NCBI RefSeq assembly: GCF_013408305.1
Contig: NZ_JACBZS010000001.1
Coordinates: forward strand, 868,001 to 932,000
From: Naumannella cuiyingiana
GTDB lineage: Bacteria; Actinomycetota; Actinomycetes; Propionibacteriales; Propionibacteriaceae
DNA: 64,000 nucleotides
Direction of reading: 5' to 3'
Shown: positions 51,038 to 59,188 of the stretch, piece after piece
Layout: each line of letters starts with the position of its first letter
Position numbering within the stretch: the first letter of the stretch is position 1
Translations under genes and position numbers: made by a program
The notes under the pieces: generated by a model
Databases searched by the model: none
Seen by the model: the letters and a program-made list of their open reading frames with translations, nothing else
Told to the model about the DNA's origin: nothing

Positions 51038-51853
51038 GTGTTGATCCCGATCGGCGAGTTCTCCAAGATGACGCACCTGAGCGTGCGGCAGCTGCGCAAC
51101 TACCACGAGGCCGGGCTGCTGCAGCCGGCCGCGGTCGATCCGGTCACCGGCTACCGCAGCTATGCGCTGGACCAGGTGGAGCGGGCGCGGACGATCCGAA
51201 TGCTGCGCGCGGTCGAGATGCCGGTGGCGATGGTCGCCGAGACGCTGGACGGCGATCGGACGGCGGCCATCGAGCGGCACCTCGCCGAGCTGGAGCGGAC
51301 CGTGCGCGATCACGGGGCAGCGATCGCGGAGCTGCGCGAGGAGCTCGCCGGTACGCCCGCGCCCGCCGTCGAGTTGCGCGCGGCGCCCGCACAGCGGGTG
51401 CTGGCGGCACGGGCGCGGGTCGCGCGCGACGACATCGACGCCTGGTGCGCGGCGACCTATCCGGAGCTGACGGAGCGGGCCGCGCGCGCCGGCGCGTGGC
51501 CGTCCGGGCCGGCCGGCGCGGACTACGCCGAACCGTTCTTCGCCGACAATGCGGGCGCGGTGACCGCGTGGCTGCCGGTCGCCGAGCCGACGCGCGCGGG
51601 CCGTGCCGCGACCCAGGAGCTGCCCGGCGGACGGTACGCCGTGGCGGTGCACCGCGGCGCGTACAGCTTCGACCGGACGTACGCCGCGCTCGGCCGCGCC
51701 CTGCACGACGACTCCCACCCGCTCGGCGTCGAGCCGGCGGCCGGCGCGGTCCGCGAGATCTATCTCGTCGGTCCGGACAAGACCCACGACCCCACCCAAT
51801 GGATCACCGAGGTGTGCTGGCCCGTCCGGCCCCGCACCGACGAAAGGAAATGA
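51038..51853 (+). CDS. BmrR-like MerR regulator with GyrI-like effector domain
   Basis: A 271-aa MerR activator. Residues 1-75 are the winged helix (LIPIGEFSKMTHLSVRQLRNYHEAGLLQPA, then DPVTGYRSYALDQVERARTIRMLRAVEMP), a coiled coil follows (AAIERHLAELERTVRDHGAAIAELREEL), and residues 115-268 form a GyrI/SOUL-like ligand pocket (ELPGGRYAVAVHRGAYSFDRTYAALGRAL, REIYLVGPDKTHDPTQWITEVCWPV). Such proteins bind lipophilic drugs. GTG 51038 is fixed by the promoter and the canonical MLIPIGEFSKM start. The VOC gene begins 2 bp after its stop, so it is the likely regulated partner. Confidence 0.88.
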   Translation: MLIPIGEFSKMTHLSVRQLRNYHEAGLLQPAAVDPVTGYRSYALDQVERARTIRMLRAVEMPVAMVAETLDGDRTAAIERHLAELERTVRDHGAAIAELREELAGTPAPAVELRAAPAQRVLAARARVARDDIDAWCAATYPELTERAARAGAWPSGPAGADYAEPFFADNAGAVTAWLPVAEPTRAGRAATQELPGGRYAVAVHRGAYSFDRTYAALGRALHDDSHPLGVEPAAGAVREIYLVGPDKTHDPTQWITEVCWPVRPRTDERK

Positions 51854-51855
51854 TC

Positions 51856-52209
51856 ATGACCAGCAGACTAGCCGCCGTCACCTTCGACTGCCTGGATGTG
51901 GCCCGCACGTCCGCCTTCTGGTCCGCCGTGACCAAGATCGACATCGACGACGGGGCCAACGAGTGGTTCGCCACCCTGGGCCGCAGTTCGGCCGGGCCTG
52001 CATGGTTCTTCGCCCGGGTCGACGAGCACACCGCCGACAAGACCCCGATCCACGTCGATCTCGCCGCGGAGGGCGACTGGCTGGCGGAGGTGGACCGGAT
52101 CGTCGGGCTGGGCGCGGAGTTCGTCCGGCGGGTGGACGAACACGGCTTCAACTGGGTGACCCTGCGCGACCCCGAGGGCAACCTGTTCGACGTGGCGGCC
52201 GCCCACTGA
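51856..52209 (+). CDS. VOC-family (glyoxalase/bleomycin-resistance fold) protein
   Basis: A 117-aa single-domain VOC protein. It has RLAAVTFDCLDVARTSAFWSAVT, ANEWFATLG, IHVDLAAEGDWLAEVDRIVGLGAEFV and WVTLRDPEGNLFDVAAAH, the usual beta-alpha-beta-beta-beta pair with an H/D/E metal set partly visible. ATG 51856 has AAGGAA 6 nt upstream. ATG 51850 is too close to it. Co-transcription with the BmrR-like gene suggests a role in handling a toxic small molecule, by inference only. Confidence 0.8.
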   Translation: MTSRLAAVTFDCLDVARTSAFWSAVTKIDIDDGANEWFATLGRSSAGPAWFFARVDEHTADKTPIHVDLAAEGDWLAEVDRIVGLGAEFVRRVDEHGFNWVTLRDPEGNLFDVAAAH

Positions 52210-52218
52210 GGAGGATCG

Positions 52219-52246
52219 GCGCGGCCGTCAGCCCAGGCGGCCGCGC
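52219..52246. terminator. 9-bp perfect stem between convergent VOC and gntK genes
   Basis: GCGCGGCCG (52219-52227) and CGGCCGCGC (52238-52246) enclose 10 nt. The right arm lies within the last codons of gntK. Likely a shared terminator. Confidence 0.6.
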
Positions 52247-52734
52247 AGGGCGTCGAGCGCTTGGTCCAGCTCCTCTTCCGGGGTGCCGCCGATCCGCACG
52301 ACGATCCCGTCCTCGTCCGGGCCGAGCGGCTCCAGGGTGGCGAGCTGGGAGTCCAGCAGCGACGGCGGCATGTAGTGGCCGCGGCGGCGGCCGAGCCGGT
52401 CGGCCAGCACCGCGCGGTCGCCGTCGAGGTGGACGAAGACCACTCCGGGCGCGCGCAGCACGTCGCGGTAGCTGCGCTTCAGCGCCGAACAGGTGATCAC
52501 GCCCGGCTCGCCGGACTCGAGCCGGGAATCGATCCACGCGCGGATCCGGCGCAGCCACGGCCAGCGATCGGCGTCGGTCAAGGGGATTCCGGCGGCCATC
52601 TTCGCCCGGTTGGCGTCGGAGTGAAGATCATCTCCCTCCGCCATCGGCCAGCCCAGCGTGCGGGACAGGTTCTGCGCGAGGGTGGTCTTGCCGGTGCCGG
52701 AGACCCCCATCACCACCAGCACCTGCACGCTCAT
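52228..52734 (-). CDS. gntK: Gluconokinase
   Basis: A 168-aa kinase of the GntK family, which makes 6-phosphogluconate from gluconate and ATP. Walker A is GVSGTGKT (10-17). [31 protein letters not shown] is the family substrate region, followed by [15 protein letters not shown] and [31 protein letters not shown] 52734 overlaps the metG stop by 4 bp, an unusual functional pairing that only indicates shared transcription. Its 3' end overlaps a terminator stem. Confidence 0.92.
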   Translation of the reverse strand: MSVQVLVVMGVSGTGKTTLAQNLSRTLGWPMAEGDDLHSDANRAKMAAGIPLTDADRWPWLRRIRAWIDSRLESGEPGVITCSALKRSYRDVLRAPGVVFVHLDGDRAVLADRLGRRRGHYMPPSLLDSQLATLEPLGPDEDGIVVRIGGTPEEELDQALDALRGRLG

Positions 52735-54545
52735 GCGTCCGCACCCGCGATCGGCGCCCACACGGGCCCGGTGCGGCCGAGTTCGGCGTCCAGCTTGGCG
52801 AACAGCGGCACGGGCTTCGCCAACGGCGTACCCGCCTTGATCGGCCGCGACTCCCAGACCGCCTGCTCGTCGGCGTAGTCGCCCATCAGCACCGGGTAGT
52901 CGGGGCCGCCGTCCTCGCCGACGGTGCGGATCTGCGGCTGCGCCGCCCACACCCCGTCGCCGCCCAGCGCCTCGTGCACCTTCTGCGCGGCGTGCGGCAG
53001 GAACGGCGTGAGCAGCGCGTTCGCATCGCTGACCACCTGCAGCGCGACGTGCAGCACGGTGTCGCGGCGTGCGGCGTTCTCCGGGTGATCTTGGTCGTCC
53101 TTGAGCTTCCACGGCTCGGTCTCGGACAGGTACGCGTTCGCCTGCCCGACCAGCCGCATCGCCTCGCCCAGCGCGTTCTTGAACCGGCGCCGGCCCAGCA
53201 GGTCACCGACGGTGCCGAAGGCGTCGCGCGAGGCGGTCAGCAGTCGTTGATCAAGCTCGGTCAGCTCGCCTGCCTCCGGGATCGCGCCGTTGTTCTTGTG
53301 CGCCATCGAGATCGACCGGTTGACCAGGTTGCCCCACTCGTTGGCCAGCTCGGAGTTGTTGCGGCGAACGAACTCCTCCCAGGTGAAGTCGGCATCCGCG
53401 TTCTCCGGACCGGCGGCGGCGATGTAGTAGCGCAGCGCATCCGGCCCGAACTCGGCGAGGAAATCGCGGACATAGATCACGATGCCGCGCGACGTCGCGA
53501 ACTTCGCGCCGCTCATGGTCAGGAACTCACTCGAGACCACCTCGTCGGGAAGATCGAGTACGCCGAACGGGCCGGGCTGCCCGCCGCGGTCGCCCTGCCC
53601 GTTCTGGCCGAGCAGCAGCGACGGCCAGATCACCGAGTGGAAGACGATGTTGTCCTTGCCCATGAAGTAGAAGCCGCGCGCGTCGGGATTGGTCCACCAC
53701 CTGCGCCAGGCCTCCGGATCGCCGGTGCGCCGCGCCCACTCGATCGAGGCCGACAGGTAGCCGATCACCGCGTCGAACCACACATAGAGCCGCTTCATCG
53801 GCTGATCGCGCCAGCCTTCCAGCGGAACCGGTACGCCCCAGTCCAGGTCGCGGGTGATCGCGCGCGGCTTGAGATCGTCGATGAAGTTCTGCGAGAACTT
53901 GAGCACGTTCGGGCGCCAGTCGGCGCGCGTGGACAGCCACTGCGACAGCGCGTTCGCGAACGCCGGCAGGTCGAGGAAGAAGTGCTCGGTCTCGACGAAC
54001 TCCGGCGTCTCGCCGTTGATCCGCGAGCGCGGGTCGATCAGGTCGGCCGGGTCGAGCTGGTTGCCGCAGTTGTCGCACTGGTCGCCGCGCGCGCCGGCGT
54101 ACCCGCAGATCGGGCAGGTGCCCTCGATGAAGCGATCCGGCAGGGTACGCCCGGTGCTCGGGCTGACCGCGCCGAGGGACTTGCGCGCGACCACGTAGCC
54201 GTTGTCGTGCAGCGCGGTGAAGATCTGCTGGACCACCGCGTAGTGGTTGGCCGTGGTGGTGCGGGTGAACAGGTCATAGGACAGGCCGAGGCCGGCCAGG
54301 TCCTCGACGATCACCCGGTTGTACTTGTCCGCGAGCTCCCGCGTGCTCAGCCCCTCCGACTCGGCCTGCACCTGGATCGGCGTGCCGTGCTCGTCGGTGC
54401 CGGAGACCATCAGCACGTCGTTGCCGATCATCCGCTGGTAGCGGGCGAAGACGTCGGCGGGTACGCCGAAACCGGACACGTGTCCGATGTGGCGCGGGCC
54501 GTTGGCGTACGGCCACGCCACGGCGGTCAGCACGGGAGAACTCAT
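52731..54545 (-). CDS. metG: Methionyl-tRNA synthetase
   Basis: A 604-aa class I synthetase charging tRNA-Met. The ATP site HIGH motif is in [16 protein letters not shown]. The zinc knuckle is [18 protein letters not shown]. The KMSKS equivalent is GAKFATSRG in [17 protein letters not shown], the variant seen in actinobacterial enzymes. The anticodon-binding helical domain follows ([19 protein letters not shown]). There is no C-terminal tRNA-binding (Arc1p-like) domain. ATG 54545 is set by a leaderless TAGGGT promoter. The longer start at 54563 is rejected. No T-box or SAM riboswitch is visible upstream. Confidence 0.95.
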   Translation of the reverse strand: MSSPVLTAVAWPYANGPRHIGHVSGFGVPADVFARYQRMIGNDVLMVSGTDEHGTPIQVQAESEGLSTRELADKYNRVIVEDLAGLGLSYDLFTRTTTANHYAVVQQIFTALHDNGYVVARKSLGAVSPSTGRTLPDRFIEGTCPICGYAGARGDQCDNCGNQLDPADLIDPRSRINGETPEFVETEHFFLDLPAFANALSQWLSTRADWRPNVLKFSQNFIDDLKPRAITRDLDWGVPVPLEGWRDQPMKRLYVWFDAVIGYLSASIEWARRTGDPEAWRRWWTNPDARGFYFMGKDNIVFHSVIWPSLLLGQNGQGDRGGQPGPFGVLDLPDEVVSSEFLTMSGAKFATSRGIVIYVRDFLAEFGPDALRYYIAAAGPENADADFTWEEFVRRNNSELANEWGNLVNRSISMAHKNNGAIPEAGELTELDQRLLTASRDAFGTVGDLLGRRRFKNALGEAMRLVGQANAYLSETEPWKLKDDQDHPENAARRDTVLHVALQVVSDANALLTPFLPHAAQKVHEALGGDGVWAAQPQIRTVGEDGGPDYPVLMGDYADEQAVWESRPIKAGTPLAKPVPLFAKLDAELGRTGPVWAPIAGADA

Positions 54546-54552
54546 GCCCCGC

Positions 54553-54558
54553 ACCCTA
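54553..54558 (-). promoter_or_regulatory. -10 box of metG (leaderless)
   Basis: Minus strand TAGGGT, 7 nt, then ATG 54545. Confidence 0.6.
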
Positions 54559-54609
54559 CTCATCGATCGCGCGGCGGCCCGTCGCGAGCCGCCGCGCGAT
54601 CGGCACCGC

Positions 54610-55392
54610 TCAGGCGCCCCCGGCCACCGGGCCGGAGACGGTGAACCGCTCGCCGTCGGGGCCGGTCAGGGTCGCGATCCGGCCGTACTCGGTGTCGGTC
54701 GGCTCGCGGAACACCTCGCCGCCCAGCTCGGCCGCCTTCGCGCAGGCGGCGTCGGTGTCGGCGACCGACCAGTACACGTGCCAGTGCGAGGGCACCTCGG
54801 CCGGCGTCTCGGGGCCGAGCTTGCCGAGGCCGCCGGCGGGCTCGGTGCCGTCGGGGGTGGTGTAGACGTAGTACTCGTAGTCGCCCATCGGCAACTGCTG
54901 GAACGTCCAGCCGAACACCTTGCCGTAGAAGTCCTGGCTGGCCGCCGGGTCGCGGGTCATCCCGTCGTCCCAGGCGAAGCCGCCGGGCTCACCGACCACG
55001 CCGAAGCCGGTATGGGTGCCGGACTGCCACCAGCCGAAGAACGCGCCGGTCGGGTCGGTGCCGAGCGCCATGGTGCCGAAGTCGGCGACCTGCATCGGCT
55101 CGACGATCACCTGACCGCCGGCGTCGCGCACGGCCTGGGCCGTCGCCGCGGCGTCGTCGGTGGCGAAGTAGAGGACCCAGTGGTGCTGGTCGTCGTCGCT
55201 CATCGGCGGCGACATCCCGGCCATCGTGAGGCCGTCGAGGCGGGCATTGGTGTAGTTGCCGAACTCGGGCTGCGGCGCGTCGAACGTCCAGCCGAGCAGC
55301 TCGGAATAGAACTTCATCGACCGGTCGAGGTCGCTGGCGGTCAAATCTGCCCAGCAGGGCGTACCCGCGGGCCAGGGTTTGTCGTTTCGCAT
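54610..55392 (-). CDS. Two-domain VOC family protein
   Basis: A 260-aa protein with two tandem VOC domains: residues 8-125 ([27 protein letters not shown], ending [13 protein letters not shown]) and 135-258 ([27 protein letters not shown], ending [16 protein letters not shown]). The layout matches 27-kDa antigen Cfp30B-like hydroxylase/glyoxalase-fold proteins of actinobacteria. The substrate is unknown. Leaderless promoter TAGCGT sits 6 nt before ATG 55392. It is 64 bp downstream-facing to metG's start region on the same strand and is probably transcribed on its own. Confidence 0.82.
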   Translation of the reverse strand: MRNDKPWPAGTPCWADLTASDLDRSMKFYSELLGWTFDAPQPEFGNYTNARLDGLTMAGMSPPMSDDDQHHWVLYFATDDAAATAQAVRDAGGQVIVEPMQVADFGTMALGTDPTGAFFGWWQSGTHTGFGVVGEPGGFAWDDGMTRDPAASQDFYGKVFGWTFQQLPMGDYEYYVYTTPDGTEPAGGLGKLGPETPAEVPSHWHVYWSVADTDAACAKAAELGGEVFREPTDTEYGRIATLTGPDGERFTVSGPVAGGA

Positions 55393-55398
55393 GCCTTC

Positions 55399-55404
55399 AC
55401 GCTA
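55399..55404 (-). promoter_or_regulatory. -10 box of the two-domain VOC gene (leaderless)
   Basis: Minus strand TAGCGT, 6 nt, then ATG 55392. Confidence 0.6.
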
Positions 55405-55455
55405 GGCCCGGGCGCCGACGCCGCGCTTCTCCGATCTTGCGACGGCCGGCAGGAT

Positions 55456-55503
55456 GTGCGGTTTGTCGTCGATCGGGCCACGAAGACGGCGACAGTCCGC
55501 ACA
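55456..55503. repeat. Palindromic element A flanking the DUF559 gene
   Basis: About 48 bp, opening with TGTGCGGTTTGTCGTC (55456-55471) and closing with an imperfect complement ending CCGCACA. Its left arm is the exact reverse complement of the right arm of element B (56540-56555). It lies between the VOC gene start and the DUF559 stop. Confidence 0.75.
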
Positions 55504-55512
55504 TTCTGCCGC

Positions 55513-56412
55513 TCACAGCTCTGTCACCGGCACCTCGGACAGCGCGGCGCCGGACGGCCGCGCGAAGGTCGCGGCCCACGCGTCGCCGAGCAGGGGTGGC
55601 GGCCCGTCGTATCCGCGTTCGGCGATGGCCCGATAGACATCCACGGCAACGTTGTTCGCGCGGCTGAGATGGCTGGCCGTGACCCGAACAGTGTGTACGC
55701 CGAGCCGGCCGAGCTCGGCGTAGCGCTCGATGTCGCGGTTCCACTGGCGGCGCTCGGTGCGGTGATGATCACCCTCGTACTCGATCGCAACCCGCCACCG
55801 GGGGTAGTACAGATCGACCCGGGCGACCCGGGTGGCGCCGTCGCGGATCCAGACATTGCACTGCGGTTCCGGCAGCCCGGCCAACACCAGGGCGAGCCGG
55901 AGCAGTGTCTCCCGCGGCGATTCCGCACCGGCGCGCACCAGCGGCACGCCGGCCAGTTCCTCGGGTGTGGCGAGGCCGAGGTGCAACAACCGATCGCCGA
56001 TGATCACCGTGTCCGTTGCGCTGTGGTCGGCCCCGACCCTGGCGAACGCATCGGCGACGACCGCAACGTCACCATCGGCCTCGGGCAGCCGGACCACGCG
56101 ACGCGCGACGATCCCGCGACGCCGGATGACCCGAGCGGGTGGCACCGCGAGCCGGACGGGCAGGGGTCGGCCGAGGTCGAGTCCCCGCAACTGCAGGGCG
56201 GTCAGCCCGTCGAACAGCACCGGCGAGCGGAGCAGGCCGCGGATCGCAGCCGCCAGGCCGGTTGCCTCGACCGTCGTGCCGACGGCCACGTGCACGCCCG
56301 GGAGCACACCGGCGTACCGCGCGGAATCGAGCATCGTCCGGCTGACGCCATGCGCGGCCGCCTCGGCAACCGTGAAGGGCCGATTCAGCGCGGCCAGCTC
56401 GCCGTGTCCCAC
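55513..56412 (-). CDS. DUF559-domain (Vsr-like endonuclease fold) protein
   Basis: A 299-aa protein. The N-terminal ~50 residues (LAALNRPFTVAEAAAHGVSRTMLDSARYAGVLPGVHV) look like the AbiEi-type winged-helix found on many actinobacterial DUF559 proteins. The C-terminal DUF559 region has VDLYYPRWRVAIEYEGDHHRTERRQWNRDIERYAELGRLGVHTVRVTASHL, where Asp-x(n)-Glu-Tyr-Glu-Gly-x-x-His and the later Arg-Asp match the nuclease-like core. No toxin partner is beside it. GTG 56412 with GAGGAT upstream is preferred. The frame runs on into the DhaKL region without meaning. Both flanks carry related palindromes. Role unknown, possibly DNA processing or defence. Confidence 0.75.
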   Translation of the reverse strand: MGHGELAALNRPFTVAEAAAHGVSRTMLDSARYAGVLPGVHVAVGTTVEATGLAAAIRGLLRSPVLFDGLTALQLRGLDLGRPLPVRLAVPPARVIRRRGIVARRVVRLPEADGDVAVVADAFARVGADHSATDTVIIGDRLLHLGLATPEELAGVPLVRAGAESPRETLLRLALVLAGLPEPQCNVWIRDGATRVARVDLYYPRWRVAIEYEGDHHRTERRQWNRDIERYAELGRLGVHTVRVTASHLSRANNVAVDVYRAIAERGYDGPPPLLGDAWAATFARPSGAALSEVPVTEL

Positions 56413-56506
56413 CCAACGATCCTCGCGCGGCGGGCGGCACGAACGGGCCGCGGACGGAGGTTGTCCACAGGAAGTTCCTGCCCGCAGCCCGACACCGGTC
56501 CGCCTC

Positions 56507-56555
56507 TGTGCGCTTTGTCGTCTTCCGGCCGACGGAAGTGACGACAAACCGCACA
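56507..56555. repeat. Palindromic element B flanking the DUF559 gene
   Basis: 49 bp with outer arms TGTGCGCTTTGTCGTC (56507-56522) and GACGACAAACCGCACA (56540-56555), complementary except one position, and an inner TTCCG/CGGAA. It lies between the DUF559 start and the DhaKL stop. Same family as element A. Confidence 0.8.
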
Positions 56556-56564
56556 TCCCACAGC

Positions 56565-58211
56565 TCAGCCCCGCAGGGCCTCCAGCCAGATGACCACGGC
56601 GACGGCGCCGGGGTCGGGGTGCCCGTGCACCCGCTCGCCGAGGTAGCTGGACCGGCCGCGGCGCGCGGTCTGCTCGGCGGTGCCCGCCGCGCCGGTCCGC
56701 GCGGCCTCGATCGCCGCGTCCAGGCCGCGGCGCGAGGCCTCGGCGGCGGGGACCAGGGCATCCACCATGGTCCGGTCGCCCACCTGCGCGCCGCCGAGCT
56801 CGATCACGCCGTCCACCCCGGCGGAGAACGCGTCCGGCCAGCCGGCGCCCTCGGCCAGGGCCTCGCCGGCGCGCAACAACCCGGCGGCATACAGCGGCCC
56901 CGACGTGCCGCCGATCTCGCGGCGGGCGATCGCGGAGAGGGTACGCAGGATCGCCGCGGCCGAACCGTCCACCGGCTCCGCCTGCCACGCCCGCGCGCCG
57001 CGGGCGAGCGCCTGGCCGAGGTCGCCGTCGCCGACCTCGGCGTCCAGCCGGGTCAACTCGGCCTCCGCGGCCAGCAGGGCCTCGGTCGCCCGATCGACGG
57101 CGGCCCGTACGCCGGCATCCGGTTCGCCCAGCTCGGCCCCGGCCTCGCCCGCCTGCGGCACGGGCACGTACACCTCGTCGGCTCCGGCCGGCTCGCTCCC
57201 GCCGCCGCCCGGCCAGGCGGGCGCCGCGGTCGGGGCATCCAGCGCCCCGAGCTGTTCGTCGTCGACCGGCAGCACGCTCAGCGAGGCACCGGGCATGTCG
57301 ATGCTGGTCAGCACCGGCCCCTGCCAGACCCGGGCGACCTCGATCCCCCGCTCGCGCAGCGCCCGTGCCGCCGCGCGTACCATGATCATCAGCTCCATCG
57401 TCGGCGTCGCGCCGGCATTGCCCGCCAGCAACACGACACGGTCACCGGCCGACAGGCCGCGATCGGCAACGATCCGGTCGATCATGGTCGCCGCCAGCTC
57501 GTCCGCCGCGGGCAGCTTCTCCCGCGACACCCCCGGCTCGCCGTGGATGCCCAGCCCGAGCTCGATCTCGTCGCCGCCCAGCTCGAATCCCGCCGCCCCT
57601 CCGGGCACCGTCGCCGGGCCGAGCCCGACGCCCATCGTGCCGACCGTCTCGGCGACTCGGCGGGCCGCGGCCGCAACCTCGGCCAGACCGGCCCCGCGCT
57701 CGGCCAGCGCGCCGGCGATCTTGTGCACCAGGATCGTGCCGGCCAGCCCGCGGCGGCCCGCGTTGCCGTCGTCATCGGTGAGCGCGACATCGTCGGCGAC
57801 CACCACCATCTCGACCGCCAGCCCGTCGGCGCGGGCCAGCTCGGCCGCCAGCCCGAAGTTCAGCCGGTCCCCGGTGTAGGACTTCACGATCAGCAGGGCA
57901 CCGGCGTCCCCGGTGACGGCCCGGATGCCGTCACAGATCGCGTCGACGCTCGGCGAGGCGAAGACGGCCCCGGAGACCGCGGCGGTCAGCATGCCCGGCG
58001 CCACATAGCCGGCATGGGCGGGCTCGTGGCCCGCGCCGCCACCGGAGATCAGGGCGACGGGCAGCTCCGCGCGGTTGTCGTCGGTGACCAGCCGGTCGCG
58101 GCGGACCGCGATCGTCCGGCCGGCCAGCAGCGCCAGCCACGGTTGGGTCAGCGCGGTGCCCTCCAGCGCCTCGGTCACCACGTCGTCGGGGTTGTTGAGC
58201 AGCTTCTTCAC
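56565..58211 (-). CDS. ATP-dependent dihydroxyacetone kinase, DhaK-DhaL fusion
   Basis: A 548-aa glycerone kinase phosphorylating dihydroxyacetone (or related trioses) with ATP. The DhaK part (1-330) has IVKKLLNNPDDVV-type start, PVALISGGGAGHEPAHAGYVAPGMLTAAVSG with substrate-binding His, and GLGPATVPG. The DhaL part (about 345-548) has the nucleotide-binding acidic loop DAEVGDGDLGQALARGA and GGTSGPLYAAGLL, GDRTMVDALVPA, RRGRSSYLGERVHGHPDPGAVAV. Fusion in one chain indicates the ATP-using rather than PTS-dependent form. GTG 58211 has AGGAGAAATC ahead. It follows the APH(6)-like gene by 26 bp and is probably its operon partner. Confidence 0.9.
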   Translation of the reverse strand: MKKLLNNPDDVVTEALEGTALTQPWLALLAGRTIAVRRDRLVTDDNRAELPVALISGGGAGHEPAHAGYVAPGMLTAAVSGAVFASPSVDAICDGIRAVTGDAGALLIVKSYTGDRLNFGLAAELARADGLAVEMVVVADDVALTDDDGNAGRRGLAGTILVHKIAGALAERGAGLAEVAAAARRVAETVGTMGVGLGPATVPGGAAGFELGGDEIELGLGIHGEPGVSREKLPAADELAATMIDRIVADRGLSAGDRVVLLAGNAGATPTMELMIMVRAAARALRERGIEVARVWQGPVLTSIDMPGASLSVLPVDDEQLGALDAPTAAPAWPGGGGSEPAGADEVYVPVPQAGEAGAELGEPDAGVRAAVDRATEALLAAEAELTRLDAEVGDGDLGQALARGARAWQAEPVDGSAAAILRTLSAIARREIGGTSGPLYAAGLLRAGEALAEGAGWPDAFSAGVDGVIELGGAQVGDRTMVDALVPAAEASRRGLDAAIEAARTGAAGTAEQTARRGRSSYLGERVHGHPDPGAVAVVIWLEALRG

Positions 58212-58237
58212 GATTTCTCCTGGGTCCGCAGGTGCCC

Positions 58238-59188
58238 TCAATCCTGCACCGACTTGGCGATCGTGATGCACCGGGTGATCCATTCCCGCTCCTCGGCGTT
58301 CAGCGACCGCCCCGCCCGCTCGGCATCCTGGATCGACCAGTGGGCGTTGATGATCATCCGGACGATCACCCAGTCGCGGGCACGATCATGGTCCAGCCCG
58401 GCGGCATCGACCAAGGTCTCCAGCCGGGTACGCAGCCCGTACCGCAGCGCCGCCCCGGTGCCCAGCTCGTCGAACCGGTTCCACAGCATCGGCGCCGGCT
58501 CGTAGTGCGGATCGCCGGACATCGGCTTCGGGTCGATCGCCAGCCAGGGCGCCCGGTCGGCCGCCAGCACGTTGGCGTAGTGCAGGTCGCCGTGGATGAT
58601 CACCCCGGTGCTCGCCGGGTCCGCGACCAGCTCGCGGCCCAGCGCGAGCGCCTGCTCGACGTGGCGGCGCGGGATCGGCGCATCGCGCGGCAGCCGAGCA
58701 AGATCGTCCAGCCAGCGGGCGACGTGATCGGTGATCAACTGCAGCGGGGCGCCGGCGGGGACGTGCAGTTTGGCATAGAGACCCGCGACGATCTCGCACG
58801 CCTCGACGTCCCACAGCTCGCCGAGATCGCGTCGGTGCAGTCGCTCCAGCAGCAGCGCGCGGCGGCGTGGGTCGGCCCGCAACAGGCGTACCGCCCCGTT
58901 GCCAGCCCAACGTTGCAGGCCGAGCGCCTCGTGCAGCCCCTCGTCGTCGCCGTCGTAGGCGATCTTGAACACGCCGGGTACGCCGTCGCGGTCGCGCACC
59001 GGAAGGACCAGCGAGCCGAAGCCGTGCCAGACCTCGGCGCCGTCGCGGGTCAGCTCCCACTCGGCCAGCAGGTCGGCGGCAAGCCGGGGCAACCGGTCCA
59101 GCCAGTCCGGCCAGCCCTCCCCCAGCTCGCGATGCCCGGCCAGGTCGCGCGGGACCTCGGCCGCGGCGAAACTCCCGGGCCCACTCAC
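58238..59188 (-). CDS. APH(6)/hydroxyurea-resistance family phosphotransferase
   Basis: A 316-aa kinase of the streptomycin 6-phosphotransferase family (APH_6_hur). It contains LVLPVRDRDGVPGVFKI (Lys for ATP), ALLLERL, the catalytic loop IIHGDLHYANVLAA and the metal loop in AIDPKPMSGDPHYEPAPMLWNR, all typical. Chromosomal homologues exist without known antibiotic and could phosphorylate sugars. GTG 59188 overlaps the PIG-L gene stop by 4 bp, so it is the middle gene of a PIG-L/APH/DhaKL transcript. Whether it gives aminoglycoside resistance cannot be told from sequence. Confidence 0.85.
   Translation of the reverse strand: MSGPGSFAAAEVPRDLAGHRELGEGWPDWLDRLPRLAADLLAEWELTRDGAEVWHGFGSLVLPVRDRDGVPGVFKIAYDGDDEGLHEALGLQRWAGNGAVRLLRADPRRRALLLERLHRRDLGELWDVEACEIVAGLYAKLHVPAGAPLQLITDHVARWLDDLARLPRDAPIPRRHVEQALALGRELVADPASTGVIIHGDLHYANVLAADRAPWLAIDPKPMSGDPHYEPAPMLWNRFDELGTGAALRYGLRTRLETLVDAAGLDHDRARDWVIVRMIINAHWSIQDAERAGRSLNAEEREWITRCITIAKSVQD

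Noticed and set aside
52731-54610. tRNA gene, T-box or SAM riboswitch near metG
   Set aside because: The promoter leaves a leader of essentially zero length, and I saw no cloverleaf or riboswitch core in the flanking sequence.
55456-56555. Insertion sequence with the palindromes as terminal inverted repeats
   Set aside because: No transposase motif in the DUF559 protein, and no target-site duplication could be recognised. Kept only as a palindrome-flanked gene.
55513-56988. Longer start of the DUF559 protein extending into the DhaKL gene
   Set aside because: The extra N-terminus is antisense to DhaL and passes through palindrome B. GTG 56412 with a ribosome site gives the normal family start.
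58238-59188. Part of an aminoglycoside biosynthesis or resistance cluster
   Set aside because: No aminocyclitol biosynthesis genes nearby. The neighbours are a PIG-L protein and a dihydroxyacetone kinase.
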